NCBI RefSeq assembly: GCF_001317355.1 | Contig: NZ_LKET01000039.1 | Coordinates: 414,574-478,573 of the forward strand | Reading direction: 5' to 3' | Length of the DNA: 64,000 nt | DNA from: Oxobacter pfennigii | GTDB taxonomy: Bacteria > Bacillota > Clostridia > Clostridiales > Oxobacteraceae | Part shown: one piece after another, positions 1 through 7,689 of the stretch | How the letters are laid out: each line of letters begins with the position of its first letter | How positions within the stretch are numbered: the stretch's first letter is position 1 | The notes under the pieces: generated by a model | What the model saw: the letters and a program-made list of their open reading frames with translations, nothing else | What the model was told of the DNA's origin: nothing | Databases searched by the model: none | Program-made: the position numbers and the translations under genes

Positions 1-52
1 CGTATGTCAAGATTATAAACGTGTAAAGAGACAATTCAAGGGATTTAACCTT

Positions 53-253
53 GGGCTGCTGCATTTAAAACACTGCATTGCTGTGTTCGAGTTCCGCAAG
101 TTCTAAGGTTCCCTGCCTTTAAAATACAAGAATTTTTAAACTTCATTCGTTCAAACAATCTAAAATTCTAAGTAATATCTTTGGCAGAGTCACCAAGAGC
201 TTTAGAGAGAACTCTCACAATGCTCATTTACGTTATTTTAAATGCAGCAGCCC
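53..253. repeat. MITE-like element, copy 1
   Basis: About 201 bp bounded by perfect 18-bp terminal inverted repeats: left arm 53-70 (GGGCTGCTGCATTTAAAA), right arm 236-253 its exact reverse complement. The interior has no credible ORF. A second copy in the same orientation lies at 9779-9975 with the same interior landmarks (for example TTCGAGTTCCGCA, CAAGAATTTTTAAAC and TTTGGCAG). Size, inverted termini and absence of coding fit a non-autonomous miniature element. No clear target duplication is visible. The right end stops 3 bases short of the stop codon of the neighbouring minus-strand gene. Confidence 0.8.
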
Positions 254-256
254 TTC

Positions 257-826
257 TTAATACGTTTGATTAATATAAGAATCAATTACGGACCTTCTTA
301 CTTCGTCGTACAAAATGCCTTCGGAAATCAATCTTTCGGCAATATAGGGGGAACGGGTGTGGAAAATGACATTATCATAATCCCTCATGACTATTTCAAT
401 GAGACGGTTTTTGAGATAAGTGGAATTAACCTTGATATAATAAGCATCTACCTTTTTAAAGTCTACTAATTCCAGCACCTTAAGGACTGTTTTATCCTTT
501 TTGCCGTAAAAAAAGTTGGACTTATCGATATACTCCTTGTATATTTCAGGATGCTTCATATTGTTTTTCTCATAATCAGCTTCCATTCTGTAGTATTTGG
601 CAAGGGTATTATAATACTGGTAATTGTAATAGCCTTTTTCAAAGCAGTCTATTCTGGTAAAAGGTTTTATATTCATGTTTTGAATAAGCTCAAAGTTTTC
701 TATGAGAAATTCCCTTTTTGAAAGATCTCCTTTGGAGAACTTCTGTATAAGAGCATTTTTCTTTTTGGCCAGCCTGTCATAAAGGTTTTCACTTAGTCTG
801 TAATCCAATTCAAACACCCTTTTCAT
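257..826 (-). CDS. Conserved clostridial protein of unknown function (DUF6648-like)
   Basis: A 189-residue soluble protein rich in Tyr, Lys and Asn, with no signal peptide or membrane segment. From memory the pattern 'IKPFTRIDCFEKGYYNYQYYN' in the middle and a C-terminal 'DSYINQ' resemble a clostridial family of unknown function (possibly DUF6648); this is recognition by eye, not a search. The start is the ATG giving MKRVFELDY. The gene stands alone on the minus strand, and a MITE-like element abuts its 3' end, which may have altered its terminator. No function is proposed. Confidence 0.75.
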   Translation of the reverse strand: MKRVFELDYRLSENLYDRLAKKKNALIQKFSKGDLSKREFLIENFELIQNMNIKPFTRIDCFEKGYYNYQYYNTLAKYYRMEADYEKNNMKHPEIYKEYIDKSNFFYGKKDKTVLKVLELVDFKKVDAYYIKVNSTYLKNRLIEIVMRDYDNVIFHTRSPYIAERLISEGILYDEVRRSVIDSYINQTY

Positions 827-886
827 TTTTGTCTTTAATTAATTATACTTTTCCTAAGAACCTTAATCAATAAAAAAGTGCCTGAC

Positions 887-2032
887 TTATAGGTCAGACA
901 CTTGGCCCTTATTACTGAAACTTTCGATAAGATCTAAAGTGAGCTTTGCCGTTTTTAATGAAGAATCCGCCTTGCTTCTTTTAAGCATTCTCTCTTTTAT
1001 TTCATTTAAACGCTCGGGATTATCCATCAATATTTCTATAATTGTAACCAAAGGATAGTTTTTAAAAGTTTTAAGTGCCAGTCCGTTATTTAGCAGAAAG
1101 TCCACATTTTCGGCTTCCTGCCCGGGTATATAATATGGAATGACCATGGGTATCCCCTTTATAATGGCTTCGGTAGTGGTTAAACCGCCCGGCTTGGTAA
1201 TCAGCACATTTGATATTGTCATAAGTTCGGGTACATCCTTGGTGAAGCCCAATATTCTTACAGTCTTTTTAGGGCGCATAATTTCAACCAGCTCATCTAA
1301 TTTTGCCTTAAGCTTTACATCCCTTCCCGTTACCACTATTATCTGAAAATCATAGCGGCTGCTTAAAAGCTCCATGAGGGACTCTTTTATACTGCCCGCA
1401 CCGAAGCTTCCGCCCATTACAAGGACGGTAAATTTATCGTCGAGGTCCAGGTTTTTCTTTACGGTATTTACCCTTTCGGTATTTAAAAAGCTGCTGTTTA
1501 TGGGGATACCGAAGGGATGGATTTTTTCAGGAGCAATCCCGGAATTTTTAAGTATATATGATACATCCACATCACCTACTATATAAGCGTCCACGCTGTT
1601 CTGGATATAGCAGGTGTGGGCGGTGTAATCGGTAATTATGGATACCACAGGCACATTTATTGTACCTTGTTCTTTATACCTGGTTAGAGCCATCATGGGA
1701 AAAGGATGGGTGCCTATGATGGCATCGGGTTTAAAATCATTGACAAGATGCAGGATTTTTCGCCCTATAATCCTCCTTACCAAAACATCCAGGTCTTCCT
1801 TTCTGGATTTACCCGATGATATTTTATAAAATGCTTTATAGGTAACAGGAACGTATTTTGCGGATTTTTCATAGCCTTCCGAGACTATTTTATTAAGTAT
1901 GGGGCTTGCAGACTCAATGGCGTCAACGACAGAAACCTCGCATCCTAAGGCAACAAGCTCTTCCTTTATGGCGTTTGCCGCGGAATTGTGTCCCCCGCCT
2001 GTTGACGCGGAAAGTATAAGAACCTTTGGCAT
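887..2032 (-). CDS. GT28-family diacylglycerol glucosyltransferase-like protein
   Basis: A 381-residue glycosyltransferase of the MGDG synthase/UgtP type, which transfers hexose from a UDP-sugar to diacylglycerol at the inner face of the membrane. The N-terminal domain opens with SASTGGGHNSAANAI (residues 8-22), the hallmark of this family, followed by 'GTHPFPMMAL' near residue 107. The C-terminal nucleotide-binding domain carries 'VMGGSFGAGS' and 'LITKPGGLTTTEA', the donor-binding loop. Length is typical. The start is supported by GAGGTG a few bases upstream. It probably supplies glycolipid or a lipoteichoic-acid anchor. The exact sugar and the number of residues added cannot be read from sequence. 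Confidence 0.9.
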   Translation of the reverse strand: MPKVLILSASTGGGHNSAANAIKEELVALGCEVSVVDAIESASPILNKIVSEGYEKSAKYVPVTYKAFYKISSGKSRKEDLDVLVRRIIGRKILHLVNDFKPDAIIGTHPFPMMALTRYKEQGTINVPVVSIITDYTAHTCYIQNSVDAYIVGDVDVSYILKNSGIAPEKIHPFGIPINSSFLNTERVNTVKKNLDLDDKFTVLVMGGSFGAGSIKESLMELLSSRYDFQIIVVTGRDVKLKAKLDELVEIMRPKKTVRILGFTKDVPELMTISNVLITKPGGLTTTEAIIKGIPMVIPYYIPGQEAENVDFLLNNGLALKTFKNYPLVTIIEILMDNPERLNEIKERMLKRSKADSSLKTAKLTLDLIESFSNKGQVSDL

Positions 2033-2155
2033 TTTAAATCACCTCATTAAATTAATGTAAAACTTTTGCTGCAAATCATAAAAGTATCTTATACAAGAAA
2101 TTATATAAGTAAATTGTTAAAAATACGTTATCAATACTATAATATTAACGTTGTC

Positions 2156-2491
2156 CTACTCTATATACGTAGTTACCCCTAAATTTATGGCGTTTTTTAT
2201 ATCATCAGGTATATAAAAATTAAAAATGGATGACAATAAGGCAGTCAAATAAGCCGGATTGGATGAATTGCTGTGGCTGCAGCCTGAACTGCAGCCGGCA
2301 TTTTTACCTGAACTGCAGCCGCTACAGCCCTTAGCTTTTCTCATAGGACAGCTACAGTTATGTATGATGCCTTCATCCTCTAAACGGGATATTTCATCAT
2401 CTATATACTTCTTTAAGTCAGGATTGCGCTCTATAAGTTCAAGCAAGGAATTATCTTCGATAAAGCTAAAAAGATCTGCATTGATTTTCAT
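2156..2491 (-). CDS. Small cysteine-rich protein, unknown function
   Basis: A 111-residue protein with a clustered Cys/Ser/Gly segment in the middle (residues ~45-72): the pattern HNCSCPMR then repeated GCSGCSSG / GCSSGCSH, giving eight Cys and two flanking His. This suggests metal binding or disulfides. Flanking regions are predicted helical (N-terminal acidic, C-terminal hydrophobic). No signal peptide. GAGGTG lies upstream of the ATG. The gene is isolated, and I do not recognise the family. Confidence 0.65.
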   Translation of the reverse strand: MKINADLFSFIEDNSLLELIERNPDLKKYIDDEISRLEDEGIIHNCSCPMRKAKGCSGCSSGKNAGCSSGCSHSNSSNPAYLTALLSSIFNFYIPDDIKNAINLGVTTYIE

Positions 2492-2657
2492 TTAAACACC
2501 TCGACATAATATTAGACGAAAAAACTTTTAAAAAGTCTGATAAAAAATCCAATTTTTTTCTTTCATCTATATTCTAATATATTTTGCATTTTTTTACTAA
2601 TAATTATAGCTTCGCATTTCTTAAAAAAATCTTAATAATACCAAGCGTATAATGTAT

Positions 2658-2842
2658 AATGATTTCAAATGGATTTGCCATTTGAAATCATTAGCCATGA
2701 ATTTTACATAGTAAAACTTATGATATAATAAATCCCGAGGGATTTATTACGATATGAAAATTATGAAATAATTTTCATGATATAATGATTCCTTGGGAAT
2801 CATTGCCACATAAAATTTGCTATGCAAATTTTATGATATAAT
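2658..2842. repeat. Array of six different palindromes separated by GATATAAT
   Basis: Six consecutive inverted repeats fill this stretch: 2658-2692 (15-bp perfect arms), 2696-2722 (imperfect), 2726-2749 (11-bp arms), 2754-2778 (11-bp arms), 2784-2804 (9-bp arms) and 2809-2835 (12-bp perfect arms). The stems are unrelated in sequence, but GATATAAT follows the second, fourth and sixth (2722-2729, 2779-2786, 2835-2842), and TATAAT precedes the first. The array ends about 50 bp before the XRE/S24 gene. Its function is unknown; the spacer contains a perfect -10-like TATAAT. Confidence 0.8.
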
Positions 2843-2895
2843 AGTAAATGGTTTAAATTAATCAGAAGAGAAACAAACAGGAGTGAGTGATACTG

Positions 2896-3597
2896 ATGAG
2901 CAGAATCGGTGAAAGCGTAAAGCAGGCTAGGACGAAAAAGGGCATGACGGTAAAACAGCTGGCAAAGCAGTGCGGTGTGTCTGAAACATATATTACTGAC
3001 ATTGAATCCGGGAAAAAGGTAGTCAGCGATGCCTTATTAAAAAAGCTTACCGGTATTTTAGGCGCCGGCATTGATGAACCCCTTTATTGGGATGAAAGCG
3101 AGGATAGGGTTGACACAGCTGCGCCCGCGGCGGCTATAAGAGAGAAAAGTATCCCGGAGAAAAAAGTAATAGCCCCGGAATGGCAGTCAGCCTTTTTAAA
3201 TATTATAAAAGATGTGCCTGTATACGATATAGAAATGAAAACGGTAGTATCCTTTAAGCATCTGCCTATAATAGATAAAAAGGTGGAGGGCTACAATCCC
3301 GAAAAGCTTGTATACATAGTTATGGGAGATAACTCTTTATCCGGATTTAGAATAAAAAAAGGCGACTGGCTTATGACCCTTCTAAACCAGGAAGCTCCCA
3401 CCAGCGGGATTTATTATATTGAAAATGAGGGTAAAAAAGCCGTCAGAATGCTTAAAAAACTGGATGGAGAAAAAGTTCTTTTGTTATCAAACCAGGGAGA
3501 ATTAAAAACTCAGACAAAGCACATCAAAGAAATTAAAATATTAGGCCGCTGTTTAAAGGCTGAAATAGATTTAAGCAATGTTGATAAAGAAGCTTAA
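2896..3597 (+). CDS. XRE-type regulator with S24/LexA-like C-terminal domain
   Basis: DNA-binding regulator. Residues ~3-55 are an XRE helix-turn-helix (MSRIGESVKQARTKKG, then 'VKQLAKQCGVSETYITDIESG'). An Ala/Pro/Glu-rich linker follows, then a C-terminal domain with 'VMGDNSLSGFRIKKGDWLM' and 'KKAVRMLKKLDG', which resembles the S24 signal-peptidase-like fold (Ser then Lys). No Ala-Gly cleavage pair is obvious in the linker, so autocleavage is unproven. I chose the ATG at 2896, with AGGAG at 2879-2883; an upstream in-frame GTG at 2887 lies too close to that site. The preceding palindrome array may take part in control. Confidence 0.85.
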   Translation: MSRIGESVKQARTKKGMTVKQLAKQCGVSETYITDIESGKKVVSDALLKKLTGILGAGIDEPLYWDESEDRVDTAAPAAAIREKSIPEKKVIAPEWQSAFLNIIKDVPVYDIEMKTVVSFKHLPIIDKKVEGYNPEKLVYIVMGDNSLSGFRIKKGDWLMTLLNQEAPTSGIYYIENEGKKAVRMLKKLDGEKVLLLSNQGELKTQTKHIKEIKILGRCLKAEIDLSNVDKEA

Positions 3598-3603
3598 AGT
3601 TAA

Positions 3604-3636
3604 AAAGCTCCTCATGTGATTCACAAGAGGAGCTTT
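3604..3636. terminator. Bidirectional terminator
   Basis: AAAGCTCCTC (3604-3613) pairs with GAGGAGCTTT (3627-3636), with an inner TGTGA/TCACA stem. A-rich and T-rich flanks serve both converging genes (XRE regulator and lipoprotein). Confidence 0.85.
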
Positions 3637-3639
3637 ATT

Positions 3640-4281
3640 TTATTCGATTTTTTCCAGTTCACTTGTAACAAGATAGTTGCCTTCTTTGGAGGTAAATTCT
3701 GTTTTTACAAGGCCGATACCGGGGGCATAATAACTTTTGTCTATGGAGTCTTTGTTATCCGTTGTGATTTCCACGCATTTATAGCTTCCGGCAGGAACAG
3801 TTACATCCATATCCACTGCCGTTATTTTTCTTGTGGCGCCGTCATTTACAGTCCATTCGGTACCAACAGCTATAGGCTCTTTAAGTATAACTTCATCCTT
3901 ATTTCTTGAGGCTGTATAATCCTTAACTTCATAGGATTCACCCTGTGAAAATACCAACCTTACAATCCCGTCACCTATCTCATAAACCTTTGCCATAGTT
4001 GTTCCGGGATTTATATCCCGTATTTGCACAACATTACCTCTCACAAAATCCACATAGGTTTCATGCTCTGCAAATTCATTTCCTTCTCCATTGTAAACCA
4101 TATGCTTATTAAGCACTTCCGGAAATAAATCATAAACGTCATAAGCCTTTACCGTCGGTGTCGGCTCCTCCTTTGTCCCAGAGGAATCTGTATCCGGCGG
4201 GTTCTTTGCCGGCCCTCCATTAACCGTACAGGATGTTAATATCATCAAAAAGGCAAACATTACTATCAAAATTTTCTTCAT
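3640..4281 (-). CDS. Predicted lipoprotein, unknown function
   Basis: A 213-residue exported lipoprotein. MKKILIVMFAFLMILTSC is a lipoprotein signal with lipobox L-T-S-C. A Pro/Thr/Asp-rich linker follows, then a beta-rich domain ('YDVYDLFPEVLNKHMVYNGEG' at its start, 'PAGSYKCVEITT' and 'YYAPGIGLVKTEF' near its end), reminiscent of clostridial secreted proteins of unknown function. The ATG at 4281 is chosen because GGAGGG lies 6 bases upstream; a longer in-frame start at 4338 would bury the signal peptide. Anchored on the outer membrane face, it shares a terminator with the converging regulator gene. Confidence 0.8.
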   Translation of the reverse strand: MKKILIVMFAFLMILTSCTVNGGPAKNPPDTDSSGTKEEPTPTVKAYDVYDLFPEVLNKHMVYNGEGNEFAEHETYVDFVRGNVVQIRDINPGTTMAKVYEIGDGIVRLVFSQGESYEVKDYTASRNKDEVILKEPIAVGTEWTVNDGATRKITAVDMDVTVPAGSYKCVEITTDNKDSIDKSYYAPGIGLVKTEFTSKEGNYLVTSELEKIE

Positions 4282-4402
4282 TTCCATCCCTCCATTAGGG
4301 TTTTTAATATCATACCATATATGACGTATAATATACACTCCATGTTCCTTTTGCTATACATAAAGTATACGCGAAAATTAAGCAGATTAAAAAGTATTAA
4401 GG

Positions 4403-4502
4403 CTGGTGATGGCAAAGAAGCGATAAGCGGAGCCAGGGCGGCAGAGCGCGGCCGTTAAAATCAGGAAGGTTTTCCGGACGATAAGCTCTTTGCCATCACC
4501 AG
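4403..4502. other. GC-rich long hairpin, possible structured RNA
   Basis: CTGGTGATGGCAAAG (4403-4417) is the exact reverse complement of 4488-4502. The arms enclose ~70 bp that is far richer in G+C than its surroundings, with a smaller inverted repeat (GGAA...TTCC near 4464-4475) and two near-copies of CGATAAGC. It lies in a non-coding gap between the divergently transcribed lipoprotein and peptidase genes. It could be a small RNA, a leader element or a small mobile remnant. No known riboswitch consensus was recognised. Confidence 0.6.
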
Positions 4503-4576
4503 ACTGTGTTTAGAGTTGAAAAAGTGGATAATAATGATATTATAGATAGAGGATAAAAAGATTGGCGGAGTAGAAT

Positions 4577-5812
4577 ATGAGGAAAATGAAAATTGACAGG
4601 ACAGTATTGCAGAATGGCTTGAGGGTAATAACTATTGAGAGGGACAGCGAAGTATTTTCCATGGGAGTTGGAATAAAGGCAGGGTCGCTGTATGAGGGAC
4701 GGCAAAATAACGGAATATCACATTTGATTGAACATATGCTTTTTAAGGGTACGGCCAAAAGAACCGTAGAGCAATTAAATGACGATGTGGAAAAACTGGC
4801 GGGAGATTTGGATATATATACAACATATATAGATACCGTAATGACGGTCAGCATACTGAAGGACAGGGCACAAGACTGCCTGGAGCTGGTGTCGGATATG
4901 CTTCAAAATGCCACCTTTCCAAATAAAGAATTGACGCTTGAAAAAAAGGTTATCATAGAAGAAATAAAAATGGCAAAAGACGATGCCGAGGATGTAGCCT
5001 ACCTTGGGTTATATAAAGCTGCTTTTCCCGATGAATGGCACAAATTCAATATTGCCGGTACAACAAATAGCGTGAAATCCATAAAAGTGAAGGACTTGGA
5101 GGAGTTTTACAAAGCCTACTACATACCCCGGAACGCGGTTGTTTGCATAGTGAGCTCCTTTACACATCAAGAGATAGTATCTTTAATGGAAAAGTACTTT
5201 GGTATGTGGCAGGGTGAAAAAGCTCAGCTAAATTTAAGACAAAGCCCCATGGTTAAAAATAAAAATGTTAAAGGCTATAAAAAAGGGCTGGGGCAGACTC
5301 ATGTAATTTACGGATTTGATATAAATGGCTTAACCCGTGAAGAAGATGCTGCATTGTCCATTATAAACAAAAAGCTGGGTGCAGGGGCAAATTCCATTCT
5401 GTTTAAGGAATTGAGAGAGAAAAAAGGCCTGGCCTACAGCATATACAGCGATATGGATTACATGGAAAACATAAGGCTGTTTTATATATATGCCGGAATA
5501 TCCGGGGAGAACCTTAAAAGTACCTTGAAAATTATCGATGAAGTACTGGAGAAATTTAAAAATGATGACAGCCTTATAGATGAAAAAAGCCTAAAGCTTT
5601 TAAAGGATATATTCATAACGGATGTTGTCATAGCAGAAGAAACGCCCGCGGATATGATTGATTATCTTTTAGACGGAGAACTTACATACAACGATCCCAT
5701 GGAATACCGGAACATGCTTGAAAAAATTGAAAGGGTGACAAAAGAGGATATCAAAAGAGTAGTAAACAAGATATTCAAAGACCCTATAGTATATATTTTA
5801 AACCCTAAATAA
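4577..5812 (+). CDS. M16-family zinc metallopeptidase
   Basis: A 411-residue M16 (pitrilysin/processing-peptidase type) protein. The inverted zinc motif HxxEH is H49-L-I-E52-H53, inside 'GISHLIEHMLFKGTAKRT', and the third ligand is Glu in 'VIIEEIKMAKDD' (~residue 128). The second M16 domain begins near residue 220, with 'GLAYSIYSDMDYME' around 285-300, the substrate-binding region. Length matches single-chain bacterial M16B enzymes such as B. subtilis MlpA/YmxG. The usual 'NAyT' segment after the zinc motif reads DIYTTYIDTV, so the subfamily is somewhat divergent. GGCGGAG lies 6 bases upstream of ATG. Likely cytoplasmic. Confidence 0.9.
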   Translation: MRKMKIDRTVLQNGLRVITIERDSEVFSMGVGIKAGSLYEGRQNNGISHLIEHMLFKGTAKRTVEQLNDDVEKLAGDLDIYTTYIDTVMTVSILKDRAQDCLELVSDMLQNATFPNKELTLEKKVIIEEIKMAKDDAEDVAYLGLYKAAFPDEWHKFNIAGTTNSVKSIKVKDLEEFYKAYYIPRNAVVCIVSSFTHQEIVSLMEKYFGMWQGEKAQLNLRQSPMVKNKNVKGYKKGLGQTHVIYGFDINGLTREEDAALSIINKKLGAGANSILFKELREKKGLAYSIYSDMDYMENIRLFYIYAGISGENLKSTLKIIDEVLEKFKNDDSLIDEKSLKLLKDIFITDVVIAEETPADMIDYLLDGELTYNDPMEYRNMLEKIERVTKEDIKRVVNKIFKDPIVYILNPK

Positions 5813-5821
5813 CGCTTGGAT

Positions 5822-5851
5822 CCGGTTCATTACAATGCAGCAATGAACCGG
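5822..5851. terminator. Hairpin after the M16 gene
   Basis: CCGGTTCATT (5822-5831) pairs with AATGAACCGG (5842-5851) across a 10-base loop, 10 bases past the peptidase stop codon. There is no T-run, so intrinsic termination may be weak. Confidence 0.5.
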
Positions 5852-5863
5852 CCCCAGAACGAA

Positions 5864-5903
5864 GGAAAGGTTAAGACTGGGTATACCCAGTCTTAACCTT
5901 TCC
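5864..5903. repeat. 40-bp perfect loopless palindrome
   Basis: Positions 5864-5883 and 5884-5903 are exact reverse complements with no spacer (arm GGAAAGGTTAAGACTGGGTA). The right arm contains the last codons (Trp-Lys-Gly-stop) of the desulfoferrodoxin gene. It may act as a bidirectional transcription end for two converging genes, but neither side has a T-run. Confidence 0.8.
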
Positions 5904-6267
5904 ACAAACCGTGAAGATTGCAGTATTCTCTTGCATATAAGGGTTCTTCTGTGGGATTGAACAAAGCTTCGGGTTTTTCGCCTACCTTCAGAAATTTTCT
6001 GTAAACATAATTTTCGGTATGAAGCTCTATCCATTCAATGTGATGTATTTCTTCCATGGGATGCTCGATGCTTCCAACTTTAACTAATACTCCGCCATCA
6101 ACTTTCTCAATGACGGGAACATGCTTTTCCAGGCTGGCATCAACAGTGTTTTCATTCAAAAGCTCCATATCTTTTCCACAGCAAACCATTGTGCCTGCTC
6201 CTGCATGTACCATTTCATTCATATTACCACAGACATTACATTTATAAACCTCTCTGAGTTTGGTCAT
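5893..6267 (-). CDS. dfx: Desulfoferrodoxin (superoxide reductase)
   Basis: A 124-residue two-iron superoxide reductase that reduces superoxide to peroxide without releasing O2, a typical anaerobe defence. The N-terminal desulforedoxin-like centre I has Cys10, Cys13, Cys29 and Cys30 (YKCNVCGNMNE ... MVCCGK). The catalytic centre II has His49, His69, His75, Cys116 and His119 ('EKHVPVIE', 'SIEHPMEEIHHIEW', 'YCNLHGLWKG'), plus a Glu-Lys-His pattern at the active-site lid. All ligands are present. AAGGAGGT lies 7 bases upstream of the ATG. Electrons would come from rubredoxin, which is not in this window. The gene end is embedded in a perfect palindrome. Confidence 0.97.
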   Translation of the reverse strand: MTKLREVYKCNVCGNMNEMVHAGAGTMVCCGKDMELLNENTVDASLEKHVPVIEKVDGGVLVKVGSIEHPMEEIHHIEWIELHTENYVYRKFLKVGEKPEALFNPTEEPLYAREYCNLHGLWKG

Positions 6268-6547
6268 AATTGTACCTCCTTAATAATAATGTAATATATC
6301 CACCTAAAAGGTTATGCTTTGTAAAAATCATATGATAAATACGTACTAAAATCAACATATATTTTAATGAATATTAAAAAATAATGATTATTTATATAGT
6401 GTTAAATTATTGGAAAATACTTTTTGTAATTTATAAATTATGTTAAAATGTTATTTAATAAAATGTCTCGTTGATAAATATATAAATTATAAAGCTGATT
6501 AAACTGATAACATAAACTTGTACTGTTATACAAAGGAAGTGAAGAAA

Positions 6548-7213
6548 ATGAAGATCCATAATAATTTAAGGAGCGGGCAAAAAATCGAAATTGAAGTGGC
6601 TGAGAATGGTGAGAGAGCTTTATATTACAGTAAAATAGAAGAAGTGATAGACGATACGACATATATAATAACTGCTCCTGTTGGCAGAAGGACTTATTCT
6701 TTGCTCTCTGTCTCTGACATCGTACGCGTAATATATAATCTGAAGTTTTCGATATACACATTTGAAGCGGAAGTTATGGGAAGGCAAAAATCCAATGAAA
6801 GCATTTTAATAAAATTAAAAAGAGTTTCCGAAATATATAAAATTCAGAGGAGAAATTATTACAGGCTGAATGCAATGGTTTCTGTAGTTATAAGATTTCA
6901 TCCGGCTGGAGAGGAAAACTCCGAAAAAATCATCAAGAATTTTGAAACTGTTGATATAAGCGGCGGAGGGATAAAATTGGCATCCAACCAATTATTTATC
7001 GTCAATTCGAATGTCAGTATATTGATAAACATACCTGGCATAGAGCGCGAGGTTATAGAAGGCAAGGTGGTAAGGTGCGAGATTTCTGAAGAAAGACACG
7101 GCTTATATCAGACAGGCATACAATTTACTAAAATACCTAAAAAAGTAAGGTATATAATAGAACAATACATATTAAACAAGCAGCGTGAATACTTAAGAAA
7201 AGGAATAACTTAA
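6548..7213 (+). CDS. PilZ-domain c-di-GMP receptor, YcgR/YpfA-like
   Basis: A 221-residue protein with an N-terminal YcgR-type domain (residues ~5-95) and a C-terminal PilZ domain. The c-di-GMP signature is complete: RRNYYR at 101-106 (RxxxR) and DISGGG at 136-141 (D/NxSxxG). Proteins of this layout slow flagellar rotation or adjust surface behaviour when c-di-GMP rises. ATG 6548 (MKIHNNLRSGQ) is chosen over an upstream in-frame codon because AGGAAG precedes it. A GGDEF enzyme lies close downstream on the other strand. No flagellar genes are seen here, so the target is unknown. Confidence 0.92.
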   Translation: MKIHNNLRSGQKIEIEVAENGERALYYSKIEEVIDDTTYIITAPVGRRTYSLLSVSDIVRVIYNLKFSIYTFEAEVMGRQKSNESILIKLKRVSEIYKIQRRNYYRLNAMVSVVIRFHPAGEENSEKIIKNFETVDISGGGIKLASNQLFIVNSNVSILINIPGIEREVIEGKVVRCEISEERHGLYQTGIQFTKIPKKVRYIIEQYILNKQREYLRKGIT

Positions 7214-7215
7214 AG

Positions 7216-7246
7216 GAGAGTAGGGTAAAGCCAATACTCTCTTTTT
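7216..7246 (+). terminator. Terminator of the PilZ gene
   Basis: GAGAGTA (7216-7222) pairs with TACTCTC (7235-7241), followed by TTTTT. Confidence 0.75.
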
Positions 7247-7287
7247 GCTTGGGGCGCAGTCTGTATTGAAGACACAGCTTAATTAAA

Positions 7288-7313
7288 GGGGACACAACTA
7301 AAGTTGTGTCCCC
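7288..7313. repeat. REP-like palindrome, copy A
   Basis: GGGGACACAACT AA AGTTGTGTCCCC: 12-bp perfect arms with a 2-base centre. Related palindromes occur at 9620-9648, 19363-19388 and, with a different core, 20668-20723. The GGGGAC...GTCCCC ends resemble extragenic palindromes mobilised by REP-associated tyrosine transposases; none is present in this window. Confidence 0.75.
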
Positions 7314-7388
7314 AACGTATGTGTCCTTCCACGGACACCACGTTTTTTTAGCCGCAATTTTATATAGATTCTATGAACCAGAGAAAAA

Positions 7389-7586
7389 TCAAACTCTTCT
7401 TATGTTGATTGCCTGGTCACCCTTGTTTCCCTGGGTTATGTCGAATTCTACCTGCTGGCCTTCTTCGAGGGATTTATATCCTTCGCCGGATATACCGGAA
7501 TAATGTGCAAAAACATCCTTTCCGTCGTCTGCGGTGATGAAACCGTAGCCTTTTTCATTGTTGAACCATTTTACTGTACCTTTCAT
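7389..7586 (-). CDS. Cold-shock domain protein (CspA family)
   Basis: A 65-residue single cold-shock domain, an RNA chaperone that melts secondary structure in mRNA. RNP1 is KGYGFI and RNP2 is DVFAHYS, both intact; GTVKWFN forms the first strand. The start is the ATG giving [13 protein letters not shown], with TAGGAGGT upstream; the longer in-frame start at 7616 has no ribosome site. Length is standard. It is monocistronic, between a REP-like palindrome and the GGDEF gene. Confidence 0.97.
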   Translation of the reverse strand: MKGTVKWFNNEKGYGFITADDGKDVFAHYSGISGEGYKSLEEGQQVEFDITQGNKGDQAINIRRV

Positions 7587-7689
7587 TTGGTAACCTCCTA
7601 AAACATTAACTAGCAAATCTATTAAGATTTACTTATATTCTTCCCACAATTACACCGATTATTAAAAAATTGCAAAATCTTTTTATAAA

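Noticed and set aside
2658-2842. CRISPR array interpretation of the palindrome ladder
   Set aside because: The stems are palindromic and unrelated, spacing is short and irregular, there is no constant repeat of CRISPR length and no cas gene.
4403-4502. Known riboswitch (c-di-GMP, TPP, cobalamin, T-box) for the GC-rich hairpin
   Set aside because: None of the conserved core sequences I know for these classes is visible.
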